Program-made: the position numbers and the translations under genes
Notes under the pieces: generated by a model
Told to the model about the DNA's origin: nothing
The model's input: only the letters and a program-made list of their open reading frames with translations
Databases searched by the model: none
Source: Dasyornis broadbenti
Taxonomy: Eukaryota > Chordata > Aves > Passeriformes > Dasyornithidae
Length of the DNA: 64,000 nt
Direction of reading: 5' to 3'
Assembly: GCA_013397935.1 (NCBI GenBank)
Contig: VZRN01006309.1
Span: 177,552-241,551, forward strand
Shown: one piece after another, positions 1-11,642 of the stretch
Layout: every line of letters starts with the position of its first letter
How positions within the stretch are numbered: position 1 is the first letter of the stretch

Positions 1-3000
1 TGCAGTTAATTCAACATCTCGACTTTCAAAAGCATAAAAATCACAGATTCCTGGAGCATGTAAGCTTTTCAAAAATTACAAACTACTAACTGTCAAATCA
101 AAGCAACAAATAGAAATCCACATGGCTGATAAGACAAATAGTTGCATTTTAAAGAGTAATTATATATCACTTTGGAATATTTTGCTTGAAACTTGTTTCC
201 CTGATTAAAAAATGGAGAGGGGAAGGAGGAAGAAGGAATCCACACACACCAATGAGCTTCTCATCAAACAAATGCTCAGGCAAATGCTGCTCAAATTTGT
301 TTTCCTGAATTCAGAGTTCAGTCTGCTGTTTCACAGCCTCCCATGCCCTCTTAGTTTCCCTAGATCGCTACATTTCACATCAAACTCTAGCAATAAGGAG
401 GAGGCAACCACTGTGTTGAATCAGGATTGCTGGGGAGGAGGGCTGAGAAAGAATCCCCATGGTGTGGTCACCAAAAAGTGCAATATTTTCTGACTTGAAT
501 TAGATTAAAACCATGCCCCAACTTTCATGCTGGGAGCGTGGCTGAAAAAAAACAGGAATGCAAAACAGAGAGCTCTATCCAGATGCAATTCAGAAGTGAA
601 ACCTTACCCCAGTCTCACACACTCACCCCACCAAGTGCCACTTAGAAACATTAACAGTTGTCCATGAGAAAGGATAAAAAAACTCCAAACCATCCTGGAC
701 TCTTCCAAAACCTGAACCTGCCAGCAATGAACTTTCTGTGAATCTCACACAGACTTTCTAGTACTAAGCAATACCTGTGAGCAACAGTACCAAAGGATTG
801 TCTGGAGTACTGAACAAGGAGACAGCTCCTGGATTTCAAACTAAAATGTTATTGAACCACTTGAAGAAACCACCATCCAAAGGCCACGCAAAACTGATGT
901 CAGTTTTTGTGAAGGGATGTGTTAGAGCCCTGTTCAAGAACTAATCATGCGATCAGCAAACTGCTTGTCCCCACCCTGGAGCCATTAGGATTTGATAATG
1001 GAAAGATGCCCAAGGACTTTCAGAGCAGGTTCTAAAACGTGGGCAATCACCCACTGGAGGATGTAATAAACACCACAACAGACAAAACGTCAGCAAGACT
1101 TCAAAAAAAAAAACTAATTCTCCCCCAGGGAAAGTGCTCAGGCAAGTAACAGTTTGGATACAGGGGAAAAAATCAAACCTCCATGGACGTCACTGACGTT
1201 TTTGCAACTCTTGCAGGACCAGGACACAGTCCCCAGATTTGCAGTCTACTGATGCTTACGGGATTTCACAGAGGGATTAGGGCCTTGGCATGAGAGAGAA
1301 CTGCTAAATGGAGGGTGACTGCAAAACTGTGTTAAACACACACAGAAATAATTTGGGAAAAAGGCATCAACAACAACAAGAAGTCAAAATGTTTTGTCTT
1401 CGATGTCATCTGCACTACATGGAAATACTGAATAGCTTATTCCTCACTCATAATTGGAGTTCATTGTTTAATGTCTCCAAAATCACAGGGGAAAATGTTC
1501 CATTGTTCTGCACTTTCTTTTGTAAAGTTGTTACATGTTCAGCCTCTAAAGAATGCATTTTTGGAGAAGAACTATGCATTGATTATTTTACAAAGTAAAG
1601 TTCCTTTGCTCAGTCCTGCAACCTGAGAGTAACAAATGAAATTGTCAATGGTGCATTTTTAAACGAACGTTTTCATTTCAACATCTGGATTAAGATGCCA
1701 CAATGAAAAACAGCACACAGGCTTCCCTCTGCTCCCTTCAGACATCTCCCATTCTTACATTTCAGAACCAGCAAGTTTCAAAGCAAACGAAGAGTCAGTT
1801 GGTGCTGCTAATGCCTTACTTCTTACTCAATAGCCTGATGTCATGAAAAGACCATATTTTTCAAATCTACAGCTCCATGAGCCAAAGATTTCATATACAT
1901 TCCCACCCCAGAAATATAAAGTCAGGAATACAGCTGAAAGTGATTACTTAGATATTTTTGTATGATGAATTTCAAAAGCTGCTTCAAGTGATTTACAAAA
2001 TCTTCTGTAAAACAAATCCCACATCTGTGCTGACCACTTGCCTCCCAAATCTCAGCAGATGGCAATTTCAAACAGAAGAGTTCTGAGTCCCTGAAAATCA
2101 CGGTGTACCTTAAACTGTAATCAAGGATTTGAAGATTTTTCCTCCACATTGTGTCTAGTCTAATTTAACGACATTTCTAACTTCTCCCCACTATTTCTTG
2201 CACAGAATCTACCTACAAAATTAGTACCTGCTGTCTTATTAGGAGAGGCTCCCATGGTAGATGATCTTTTAAGACAAAGGGAAAACACTGTCCCAGCCCA
2301 AGGGTATTTACCAGTGTGAGCAAAGGGACACCCTCAAATTGCTTTCAGATACTTGACTGAAGAATCACAGAAAAACAATCAACATGTTTTGCATTTATTT
2401 AAATCCAGAATCCATTAAGCAGAAGCATCTCAGCCTTCCCAAGAAGAATCTGATCAACACTCAAGCAGATGCATGAATATAGCAAATACAAAACACAACA
2501 GAGGTAAAGCACAGGCCTGACACCACTGCAGTGCTGTGTGGATGCACCAAGCAAGTGCCAGGAGAAAATTCAATATTAAAAAGAATGAGGAAGATGACTG
2601 GGCCAGGAAAGTAACAAGTTTTTACAAAAGCAAAGGCAAATAAACAACAGCAAAAGGTAAACTGCTGCTTTCTCACTGCAGAGCTTTTTCTCTTCCAGTA
2701 TCCCAACTCTCCTTTCTCCCACTCCTACACCGAACCATGTGAGAGGATCTACTCAATGGAGAATGTGGCCAATTTATCTTTTTTTTAGCAGAGATGATCA
2801 AGATGTCCCACGGCGGCACAGCATGCTCTGCCCTTCTCCAACAGCCAGTATGCCATAAGGCCTTGAAGAGCACCCAAATTCACCCTGAGTGTAGGTGGAC
2901 TCTGCAGCAAGGATGGTGTGGAGCTCACCAGGAGAAGTCTGGGATCCTCCCAACAGCAAGGAGGGACATACCTCCTTGTGGGCGCCAGGAGACATCATGG

Positions 3001-6000
3001 CACGTAGGCAGATGGGGGCTGTTTACACTACTGAGGCTCTCAGCAGCAATCAGGAATTAAAGCTGTTATTAAACCAACCCTCCAGAACTTGAGCAGATGT
3101 CTGTGCAAGCAGATAACAACGGGGTGATGTTAAACCAAAACCACAAATGAAACGAAGACACAGAGCAACATCATCTCCCCCATGCTCTGCTCAGCCATGC
3201 CAGGCATCATCAGAAGACAAATCAATTACCAAAAGCTACCTGTGGCTGCCCAAATCTGGGGCTGAAAGACTTAACTGAGGGACATGCACCACGAGTTAAA
3301 GGCCTCCAATCTCATTTGGAGCGTTCCGGTTTTGTCCTTGAAAAAAACCCACCCAATAACAGGTCTAGCTGTGGCTCAGACAGAGGCATAACGCCATCCT
3401 CCTCATTAATCAAAGGCTTCCCCCACGGCCAGATGTTTGCTGACTTGTACTGCTTTCTTTTATTACTGGTTTAGAGGCAGAAATTGTTGTGTGCTGAAGT
3501 TACTCCAGTTGAATTGGTTGCCCCTGGTAACTGCACCCCAGCGTTATTGAGTTACCGAGGCATTCAACAAAGCGTGGCTGTTTGCTTTGACAATTCATAT
3601 TACTTTCCCCAATAACCATCAGAGTAAAATGCTAATTTACTTTTAGGACTGTGGGAATTTTACTGCAAACCCAGAGAGGAGCCTGGGTTTTAAGATCTAT
3701 CAACGCTTGGTGCCCAGGGCTTGGAAGAAGGAGAGACGTAGAAAAATGCAGAGTACACCAGAGAAGGACAATATGCACAGTGATGATGGACCTTAGAAGT
3801 CATATTTTTCAATAATTCTGAGCAACAAAAATTATGCTTTTATATAGGATAGGAAGCCATCATCTCTTCCCAAAGCTTTCATGGCCTCAGTAGATAAAGC
3901 AACCAACCCACAATGGGAAGTGTTGGCTAGAAAGGACTTGCTAGAGGGTCTTTGAGCCTGGGCATCATCCACACTCGACCCTGCTTTGCAGAGCTTCTCC
4001 CAAACAAGCCCTGTAACATCCGAGGATGGGGGCTCAGGGAGCTGAGAGCTCAGGGACAGAGCTCAGTGTTCCTACCTCTCTTGCTGTCTCTAGTCTGCAT
4101 CCATAATATCCCTTTCTTTCCATAAATCTATATAATTCGCTAGGGTTTAAGAGTATCTCTCAGTGCGAAGGAACCATAACTCAAAAGCACTGCCTACATT
4201 CCTCTAATGCTTTTGTTTTAAAACAAATTAAGCCCGTGAGGTACTGAACATATGCTCGACATCCACAGCTCTCGCTGGTATGTTTTTGAAAAATAGAAAG
4301 TTTGTGCTTTTCTGGGGAGTCAGGTCATTAACCTGACTATTTTAAAAATCAGCCTATTATACAAGGAAACTTCTAACTGCCTGAGCTATAGGTTATAAAT
4401 CTCCTGTTTAGAAATCTGATATCCTGACATAATTGCCCTTACAGCTTACAAACAGGTTCTCTGTTATCCGTAAATTAAGCTTCCTCCAAAGCCACATCAC
4501 ATCTGCTTAGTTTTGAAAATATACAGCACGAGCTTCAATTACTTTACACTCCACACAAAAATAATCCTGAATTTAACTCAGGGCTTCTTGGAATAAGAGT
4601 TTAAGACCCCATAATCTTTTTATTTCATGTTTTCTTGCAATCTAATAGATGGAAGCACAGGCCAGCATGTAAAATTAATGCCACCTTCCACTTCTGCAAT
4701 TTCCCAACCATTTAACTACATTGCAGTGGAATTTTTAAAGCAAGTATGGCAAGCAGAAGTCCCACCATCTAAATAATCTGAAATGTTCAGTAAGGAAATG
4801 GTCAGCTACTAATTGGAACCACAGTGTTTTCACATCCCTGTAGGAAGAGGGTTTCGTTTAAAAGAAACCTGAGTTAAACTGTAGTTTCTCTGAAGATGAA
4901 GCTTCTGTTACAGCTCCTCTGATTAATGAAACTGCTCAGACCCCGACCACTCGGGCAAGCTCCCAGTTAGAAGTGTCTGGACTTCAAAGGGGCAAACTGG
5001 GGCCTTGGGCAGCATTATCACCCAGGTGCACAGCATTAAATACATGAGAGTTTTTGCAGAACTAGGGGCTTAGTGACAAAAAACTGCAGCAAATGAGGAA
5101 AAAAAAAAAGCACCAAATCCGGGTTTCAAAGCTGTATCTCTTAGCAGCAGGGACATCACATGGTGCTGCTAGACAACAGCCAACTTTTCCCTAAATGATT
5201 CTTTTGCCTAATGAAGAGAGCGAACTGCTGGCAGAGCAGGGCTCAGAGACCCATCCAGGAAGACGTCACCCCTCTCTTCCCTTTCATCCCAACACAGCCT
5301 CGCAGTGTCCAGACACAGGGAATGCCTGAGGGGGCTCAGCCACCCCCGGCCCTGCAGGTACCAGCTTTATCCCAATCCCAACCAAAGCTGAGCCACAGCC
5401 TGCCCGCTGCTTCCACAGCCACAGCCTCAACCACTCGCTGGAAAAACGTTTAGAAATGGCACTGTGGGGCACCATTTTTTCAATTCTTACTCAATTGCTT
5501 CCAGAAATTAGATTTGTAAAGAGGGTTTTTGGTTTTTTTCCTTTTAAACGTTGCGAGGTCGTTGGGAACTGGAGGCTCAGCCTATGCCTTTCCTTTTCCT
5601 CACAGCATGCCCCGTTTGGGTCTTAGCGTGCTTTTTTCTCCATCGTCTTTCAGATTAAACTCTACGCATGAGAGGCTGTAACTTGCAGAGTATCGAGCAC
5701 ACCAAGCGAGAGCAACAAACCCCATCCCACGAACTGGCCGGGCAGCTTCGCCAGCAGCTCCCAGCCGAGACGGGCTCACTCGCTCCTCAACCACCGCGTG
5801 TCCTCCCACGGCTGGCGGAGGCCACGATTCTTTTCCGCGCCCAAACCCACGCAGGAGCCCACGGGCACCGTGTCCCCTGCCCACGCCAGGGTCCGGTTTT
5901 CTCGGGCGCGCACCTGAGTAACGCCGTGCCCGTGTCCGGGCTCGGAGGAGCTGCTCCCCTCACACCTCACCCGCAGTCCCGCTCCCCTGCGGGGTCCGTC

Positions 6001-6253
6001 GAGGCCAGCGGCTCCGGCGGTGCGCACAGAACAGGACGCTCAGAGCAGAGCACCCCCGGTAATGCGGCTCCCAGGCCCCGCAGGAGCCGGGTCAGCTGGC
6101 GTCGCCCAGCGCGACAGCAGCCGCCACCTCCCCGCCGCTTCCTCGGCTCCCCCGGGAACTTTCTGGAAGGCGCCCACCCCCGGCCGAGCCCCGCGGCCTC
6201 CAGACAAAGCCCGGGGCGCGTCCCGCCACCCCCCGCCCGGCCGCGGGTCTCAC
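1..6253 (-). other. NXN intron 1 (partial), no exon seen
   Basis: This stretch lies downstream, on the minus strand, of the splice donor that ends NXN exon 1 at 6254, so it is the 5' part of NXN intron 1. I found no segment resembling NXN exon 2, nor any other convincing exon on either strand; the longer open frames here have no recognisable protein signature. The stretch is mostly unique AT-rich sequence without obvious interspersed repeats, becoming GC- and CpG-rich from about 5600 toward the exon. The vertebrate NXN first intron is known to be very long, which fits the absence of a further exon. Confidence 0.75.
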
Positions 6254-6334
6254 CTTGCGGTGCTTGTCGGCGAAGGGCAGCGCCAGCCAAGGCATGGCCC
6301 GCACCGCCTCCTGCCACTGCTGCTGTTCCTGCTC
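6254..6334 (-). CDS. NXN: Nucleoredoxin, 3' end of coding exon 1 (partial, runs into gap)
   Basis: Read on the minus strand, the 81 bases encode 27 residues including the block MPWLALPFADKHRK, followed immediately by a GTGAG donor. This matches the human nucleoredoxin segment around MPWLALPYKEKHRK, which also ends exon 1 at that lysine. NXN is a thioredoxin-family redox protein that binds Dishevelled and restrains Wnt signalling in the cytosol and nucleus. The upstream part of the exon, including the start codon and the N-terminal region, is hidden in the N gap at 6335-6649. Downstream exons, including the CPPC redox centre, lie beyond the left edge of the window. The assignment rests on one short but distinctive motif plus the matching exon boundary; the paralogues NXNL1 and NXNL2 fit less well. 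Confidence 0.85.
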
Positions 6335-6649
6335 NNNNNNNNNNNNNNNNNNNNNNNNNNNNNNNNNNNNNNNNNNNNNNNNNNNNNNNNNNNNNNNNNN
6401 NNNNNNNNNNNNNNNNNNNNNNNNNNNNNNNNNNNNNNNNNNNNNNNNNNNNNNNNNNNNNNNNNNNNNNNNNNNNNNNNNNNNNNNNNNNNNNNNNNNN
6501 NNNNNNNNNNNNNNNNNNNNNNNNNNNNNNNNNNNNNNNNNNNNNNNNNNNNNNNNNNNNNNNNNNNNNNNNNNNNNNNNNNNNNNNNNNNNNNNNNNNN
6601 NNNNNNNNNNNNNNNNNNNNNNNNNNNNNNNNNNNNNNNNNNNNNNNNN
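6335..6649. other. Assembly gap (315 N)
   Basis: A run of 315 N interrupts the GC-rich NXN first exon. The missing bases should contain the NXN start codon and most of its exon 1 coding sequence. The true length of the gap cannot be known from the sequence. Confidence 0.98.
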
Positions 6650-6774
6650 GGCAGCACCGCCCCGGCCCTGACTCCCCCACCCCCTCAGAGGCCGGGGAGA
6701 CGGGCTGGGAGCAGCGCTTGGAGTGACAGCGCGGCAGGGAAGGGCTGGACACCGACACAGGACACGGATAGCTG

Positions 6775-6915
6775 TGGTATTGGGGAGAAATTCTTCCCTG
6801 GGAGGGTGGGAAGGAGCTGGCGTAATTTGCTCCGAGAAACTGTGGGTGCCCCATCCCTGGAAGGGTCCAAAGCCAGGCTGGATGTGGCTCTGAGCAGCCT
6901 ACTCCGGTGAAAGGT
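6775..6915 (+). mobile_element. CR1 LINE fragment (3' region, plus orientation)
   Basis: The segment carries the recognisable CR1 3' region order: a GGGAGAAATTCTTCCC-like block, a GGAAGGAGCTGG-like block, and then CCATCCCTGGAAGGGTCCAA with GCCAGGCTGGATGTGGCTCTGAGCAGCC. These are typical of avian CR1 elements. It is 5'-truncated and diverged, with no coding capacity. Confidence 0.75.
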
Positions 6916-6959
6916 GTCCCAGCCCGTGGGAGACCTGTGATCACACACAGGGGATCACA

Positions 6960-7335
6960 CAGAACCAACCAGGCTGAGAAAAGACCTTTGAGGTCATCGA
7001 GTCCAAGCTCTGACTGAACACCACCTCATCACCCAGACCATTGTACTGAGTGCCACATCCACTCTTTCCTTAAACCCCTCCAGGGACGGTGACTCCACCA
7101 CCTCCCCGGGCAACCTATTCCAGTGGCCAATCACTTTTTCTGTGAAGAAATTCTTCCTAATGTCCAGTCTAAACCTTCCCTGGCACAGCTTAAGACTGTG
7201 TCCTCCTGCCCTGTCACTGGTTGCCTGGGAGAAGAGGCCGACCCTCACCTGGCTACAACTTCACTTATAGAGGGTGATAAAATCACCCTGAGCTTCCATT
7301 TCTCCAGGTTAACCAACCCTAGCCACTCCTCACAG
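6960..7335 (-). mobile_element. CR1 LINE fragment (minus orientation)
   Basis: On the plus strand it reads as the reverse complement of a CR1 3' end: GAAAAGACCTTTGAGGTCAT, CCTCCAGGGACGGTGACTCC, TGAAGAAATTCTTCCTAAT, then a GGGAGAAGAGGCCGACC-like block and a TTTCTCCAGG-like block. It is a 5'-truncated non-autonomous fragment, in the opposite orientation to the neighbouring CR1 pieces. Confidence 0.85.
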
Positions 7336-7382
7336 GACTTGTTCTACAAGGTCCCTTCCAACCCAAATCATTCTGTGACTTC
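7336..7382 (+). mobile_element. CR1 3' terminal fragment (plus orientation)
   Basis: Directly after the minus-oriented CR1 piece comes AAGGTCCCTTCCAACCCAAA followed by TCATTCTGTGA, the characteristic CR1 3' terminus in plus orientation. The abrupt orientation switch shows either two nested insertions or an inversion. Confidence 0.65.
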
Positions 7383-8954
7383 CTACTGGCACCATGAACG
7401 TTGATCCAGCCTTCCTAAAGCCCACAGAGCGGTTCCCTGCTTTGTTTCCAAAATCGAACATAAATACATATTTACCCCTATCAAATGCAAGCAGAAAAAC
7501 CTGAAAGCCAATCCAGAAGTATAAATGTAAATTGAGCTGCATTGATTTACACCGTTTGGCTGGCTGGGACACAGAAAGGAAATAAAGCAGAGACAGTGAC
7601 ATGCAAACCAGGCTGTAAAACGTATTTGTTCTTTGTAATCAAAGTCTGCAATCTGCAAGCCTGCAGAATTCACTGCGGGATCCTCAGCTGCTCCCAACTG
7701 ACGTCCGTGTGTCCATGCTGCGGAAGATCCCCAAAACAGCACACTTAAATCTTACTATCTACTGAAAAAAACACCTTTATTTTTACAAACCTTCCTTATT
7801 TGACTTCTCATTATTATTGCTGCTTTCAATTGTATTTAAAAACGTTGTGTAGCATCCAGAGCCATTAGGGGATGCTTTATAAATACAATTAATTATCATT
7901 ATTATTGTTATTATTACAGCTTTACAATCTCTCTTTTCTCTTGCCAAGACCTGCTCCCTAGAGGTGGTTCAAAGCAAGAGAAGTTTTGTCTTGTTTTTTA
8001 TTTGTCCTGCCTTATCTGCCTTAATTAAGTATCTGGGTTCTTCAGGGCAGGAAAGCCGTGTTTTAAGTCTGCAACCCTGAATTCAACTAACCCATGCAGC
8101 AAGATAAATATTCTGCTCTAAAAATAATATTTACAGCTGCAGTTAATACATCTAGCCACATTTTTAGTGAACAAAGCAGGAGGAAGAAGCTCTGAAATAC
8201 AGAACAAGTCAAAAACGTTTCTCTCTCATAGAACAATAAAATAAAATGAGGAAACAGCTGTTCTTAAAAAAAAAAAAAAAAACGCAGGGTGAGGTGTGAC
8301 TGAACTGAGGTTACTCCATGAGAGCACTTAAGATGTGGTGGATGAGTGTCTGCCCAGGTGCTGGTTCTACAGCAGAATCACAGATTCAGGGTGCTCCTTT
8401 AAAATCCAACTTGAGACACTGGAATTAAAGAGTCAGAACAGCATCCCAGGGCTTTTAATAAGCAGTTTCTTATCTATATAGAAGCAGTGCCTATCTGCAT
8501 TTTTCTAACTCCTAATAATTTTTTATAAGCTCTGTGGTTTGATTTTTTTGTTGTTGTTTTTTTGTTTTTTTATTTAACATTGCACCCGGGTTGACTAGGA
8601 TATACTATATTTTTCACAAAAGTATTTTTTTCCAAAGTATTTGCTAAATATTTGGCGTATATTTGGCAAACGATTGGCAAATTTTGGGATTTCGCCGGAT
8701 GTTTAGTAGACAGCCGGTGCTTATTAGGGTCTTGTCAGCACGCAAAAATACGAACACTTACGAAATGAGGCTGGGTTAAAAGTGCTGAGCCCGAGGGGCG
8801 GAGACAACAACGGCTGAAAAAGGGGATCCGGATCCCCCTACCGGTGCTGTGGGAGCGCCGGGGTGGGGGCGGGATCCCGGACCCACGGGGCTCCGGTGCC
8901 ATCTGCCGGGGACACTGCGCACGGCAAGCGGGTACCGCGGCCTGCGAAGGACAG
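7383..8954. other. Intergenic, low-complexity patches, no gene seen
   Basis: No supportable gene. It holds an ATT-rich microsatellite patch near 7890-7916, a poly-A run at about 8265-8281, a T-rich run at about 8543-8575, an AT-rich patch with repeated ATATTTGGC-like words at 8640-8700, and a CpG-rich stretch from about 8780 that leads into the next CR1 fragment. Confidence 0.5.
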
Positions 8955-9245
8955 GGGAGGGAGCTGGAGGAGCTCAGCCAGGAAAAAAGGAGGCTCAAGG
9001 GGACCTTATCGCATTCCACAACTCCCTGGGAAGAGCTTGTAGCCAGGTGTGGGTTGGTGTCTTCTCCCAGGTAACAAGCGATAGGACAAGAGGAAACGGC
9101 CTCGAGCTGCAACAGGTTGGATATTTGGGAAAAGTTCTCCACCAAAAGGGTGGTCAAGCCCTGGAAGAGGCTGCCCAGCGTAATGGTGGAGTCACCATCC
9201 CTGGAATTGTTCAAAAACCATCTGGATGTGGCACTTACTTAAATA
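8955..9245 (+). mobile_element. CR1 LINE fragment (plus orientation)
   Basis: It contains consecutive CR1 landmarks: CAGCCAGGAAAAAAGGAGGC, GGACCTTATCGCATTCCACA, GGACAAGAGGAAACGGCCTC, CCAAAAGGGTGGTCAAGCCC and GGAGTCACCATCCCTGGAA, ending near ATCTGGATGTGGCACTT. It is 5'-truncated with no intact reverse-transcriptase frame, a typical old avian CR1 3' copy. Confidence 0.88.
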
Positions 9246-9900
9246 GCTGAGTTACCCTAAAGTATCCACTGATGGCTCTGATCATCTGATCCTATTGCAT
9301 GACACTTCTGTAAAAACTAATTTGATTGCAAAAGTCTCTTCAGTTTTTAATTCATCTGCATTCTGAACTTCACATTGCACTGAGGGGAGAGGATTTCCCA
9401 CAGAATGGGGGCATCAGCCAGCAGCAAGGTCTCTTAAAGGAAATGGACACACTTCAAACAGTTTGACATAAATCCATTGTGCTCTAACGTCTTTCTTATT
9501 TGGTAGCTCTTAATCATGAGTACATTTATGGGGTGCATTTTACCAGCAAGACTGCATTTCAGAATATGGACATACATATCCAGAGAAAGCCCAGGGTAGC
9601 CATCGTGCTGGGAATCTGCAGGAAAAAACAGACTAATTCTGCTCGGCACATGATGCAAGTCAACTGCAATTCTTCTTCTTTCCTTTTTTTTTTTTTTTTC
9701 TGGAGTCAAATCACCCTCTCTGAGCACTGTGCAGGGTCCTGGCTGCCGAAACCAGCTCCAGCAGGGCAGGCCATCTGCCTGCTCCAGCTGGTTTGTGGCT
9801 GGTCACACATTAACTTTAAAAACTTTTTAAAAGTCTGTGTTAAGGTACCAGCCTCCCAAAATGCTGTTCCAGATTCACAGGAGGTCTAAAATGTCCTAGT
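9246..9900. other. Intergenic, nothing recognised
   Basis: No gene or recognisable repeat apart from a poly-T run near 9682-9700. Confidence 0.4.
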
Positions 9901-9904
9901 TACT

Positions 9905-10470
9905 CTCCAGTGGAATTTGACCCTTCAAATTCTTCTAACTGGTGTTGCAATCTTGCTAATATCCGGATTGCTGAGGGCAGCTGGTGGCACCTTTGACCCT
10001 CCTCATCGGCTGTGGGGTCCAGAAAGTAGAAAGCTGCCAGCGAGAAGAACCACATGTCCTCATAGAGGTATGATGGAACTTCATTTATTGTTTGCATCAG
10101 GCCCGTTTCTATACACGTTCCAAGCAAAGCAGGCATTGTTCATTATAGCAAAGCAGGTATTGTTCATTATTTTTAAAGCTCCTTGAAATTGATACAGCGA
10201 ACAATTGCTATGTGTTTCATACATCCTGCTGTCCCAGTTCTCACATCTTACAATTACTTCTTTCAATCAGCACATTCCTTTCACATTCCGGAACATCTCT
10301 ATCTCACCTTCACAAGTTGCTTACTATGTTTCTTTACAGCCTTTACAAAATCAGTGTGTTCTTGTTCTCATCATACAGTGTTCTTAATCAATTCTATTAA
10401 TTGCTGTAACTGTTGACTGGGTTGTGCAAGCTGTGCAGCTCGAGCACCTCTCCATGTCCGTTCTCTTGCA
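9905..10470 (-). mobile_element. Endogenous retrovirus LTR-like remnant
   Basis: Read on the minus strand, the segment from about 10470 ends a short open stretch rich in Gln and Leu (stop at 10371-10373). It then runs into an LTR-like region with an AATAAA signal in the context GCAAACAATAAATGAAGTTC (complement of about 10080-10100) and a CTTTCTGGACCCCACA-like segment after it. Two imperfect 24-base direct repeats (about 10122-10170) sit just upstream of the polyadenylation signal, in a U3-like position. The organisation (end of an open frame, U3-like, AATAAA, R/U5-like) suggests the 3' end of a degraded avian endogenous retrovirus. No intact viral gene is present. The family cannot be named from sequence alone and exact LTR borders were not resolved. 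Confidence 0.5.
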
Positions 10471-11640
10471 GAAATTCCGCTACATCGGAAGATGAGTCTC
10501 ACTGAATCCCATGGGGCAGCTGGCAAGGTCCTTGTCTCTGTGACAGAGGCAGAGGCAGCACCAGGTCTGTTGTGCCAGAGATGGAGGAGGCCTCAGAGCA
10601 CCCCTGCTCATCAAACCAGTTTCTAGAGTGCCTGTTCTGCCGCTTTCCAGCAGGACTGGGAATCCATGTGTCACCATGGAAACACAAAACAGTGCTTCTG
10701 AAATCGACCAGAGCTGATTTCAAACAGCACCAGCAAAACACAAGTAAAGGTATTTCAGTCACAGCCTTTCTGTGTGTATTTGGCTCTCTGGGGGCTAGCT
10801 CCTGGGACTGGGAGGGAACTTTCCTCCCCCAAGCCTGAAAATGATGGGCCTGTTTATTTTCAAAGTCCTTTTCGGCAGGTTTCTGCCTGATTCTCTCCCT
10901 GCTCTTCACTAGCCCAGGGTATTGCTCTCAGCAGGGTCACCAGTAAACTTCAAAGGGGCTCACACTTGCACCGCTTGTTGAGGACCACGAATAGCACCAT
11001 CTGAGCCTTATCGTTTCCCCTGTGCCTCCAGGGGAGATAACGGCACCGCAGGAACCCTCCAGCCATCTCGTAGCCAGGCTGGTGACAGTCACACCAGCCG
11101 GTTATCACCTTTTCTGATAATCAGTTCTGTTTCTTCAGAGCTGCACCTGCAGCACCATCCCTCAACCACTGCTCTGCTGGCTACAGGGGAGGAGGGAAGG
11201 ATCACTGAGAGGAGCACCCTTTTGTCCTGAAAAACACTGATTTCATCAGGGCACAAAAATCGGAATTACTGTGACTGACTCACCATTACTACTATACAAT
11301 TTTTCGTGATGTCACATCATATTTGAAGGGACAAGGGGATAAGTGAAACATTAACGAGACTTTACATTTCTGTCTGGTGACACCTCAGCTATAAGGCACC
11401 AGGGCTGCATTTAAACAGCTGGAAAACCGAGACCCACTTTCCACTCCAATTTTCTGTGTGTTAGAAATAGATTTGGTTACAGCTACCTGGTTACAAGTAC
11501 CTGCACTTAGGTAAAATTTCATTCCTGTAGCAACCCAGCCTCCCACCCAAACAAATCTGCTTCTTGCCAGGTGCTGGGCAAACAAAGCCATTCCAATCTC
11601 CCCATCCTGCCGGTTGCACTACTGGGCACCGGCCTGCTGG
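10471..11640. other. Intergenic, nothing recognised
   Basis: Unique-looking sequence without a supportable gene, RNA or repeat; the open frames on both strands carry no domain signature. Confidence 0.4.
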
Positions 11641-11642
11641 GT

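Larger units (their letters stand above)
5600..6770. promoter_or_regulatory. CpG-rich island around NXN exon 1
   Basis: From about 5650 to the gap, and again from 6650 to about 6760, the sequence is strongly GC-rich with frequent CpG. This is typical of a housekeeping promoter spanning the first exon. The transcription start should lie to the right of the coding part, in or just beyond the N gap. Long open frames on both strands here reflect the low frequency of stop codons in GC-rich DNA and are not supported as genes. Confidence 0.6.

Noticed and set aside
2673..3092. Overlapping short frames on both strands in NXN intron 1
   Set aside because: No domain signature, and the frames overlap on opposite strands. 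Taken as chance frames in a stop-poor patch.
5668..6968. Long open frames of about 300 codons on both strands crossing the first N gap
   Set aside because: They consist largely of unknown residues across the gap plus stop-poor CpG-island sequence. Only the short minus-strand NXN segment has a family signature.
8735..9250. Frames of 133-159 codons on both strands
   Set aside because: They are made mostly of CR1 3' sequence and GC-rich flank; no reverse-transcriptase motif.
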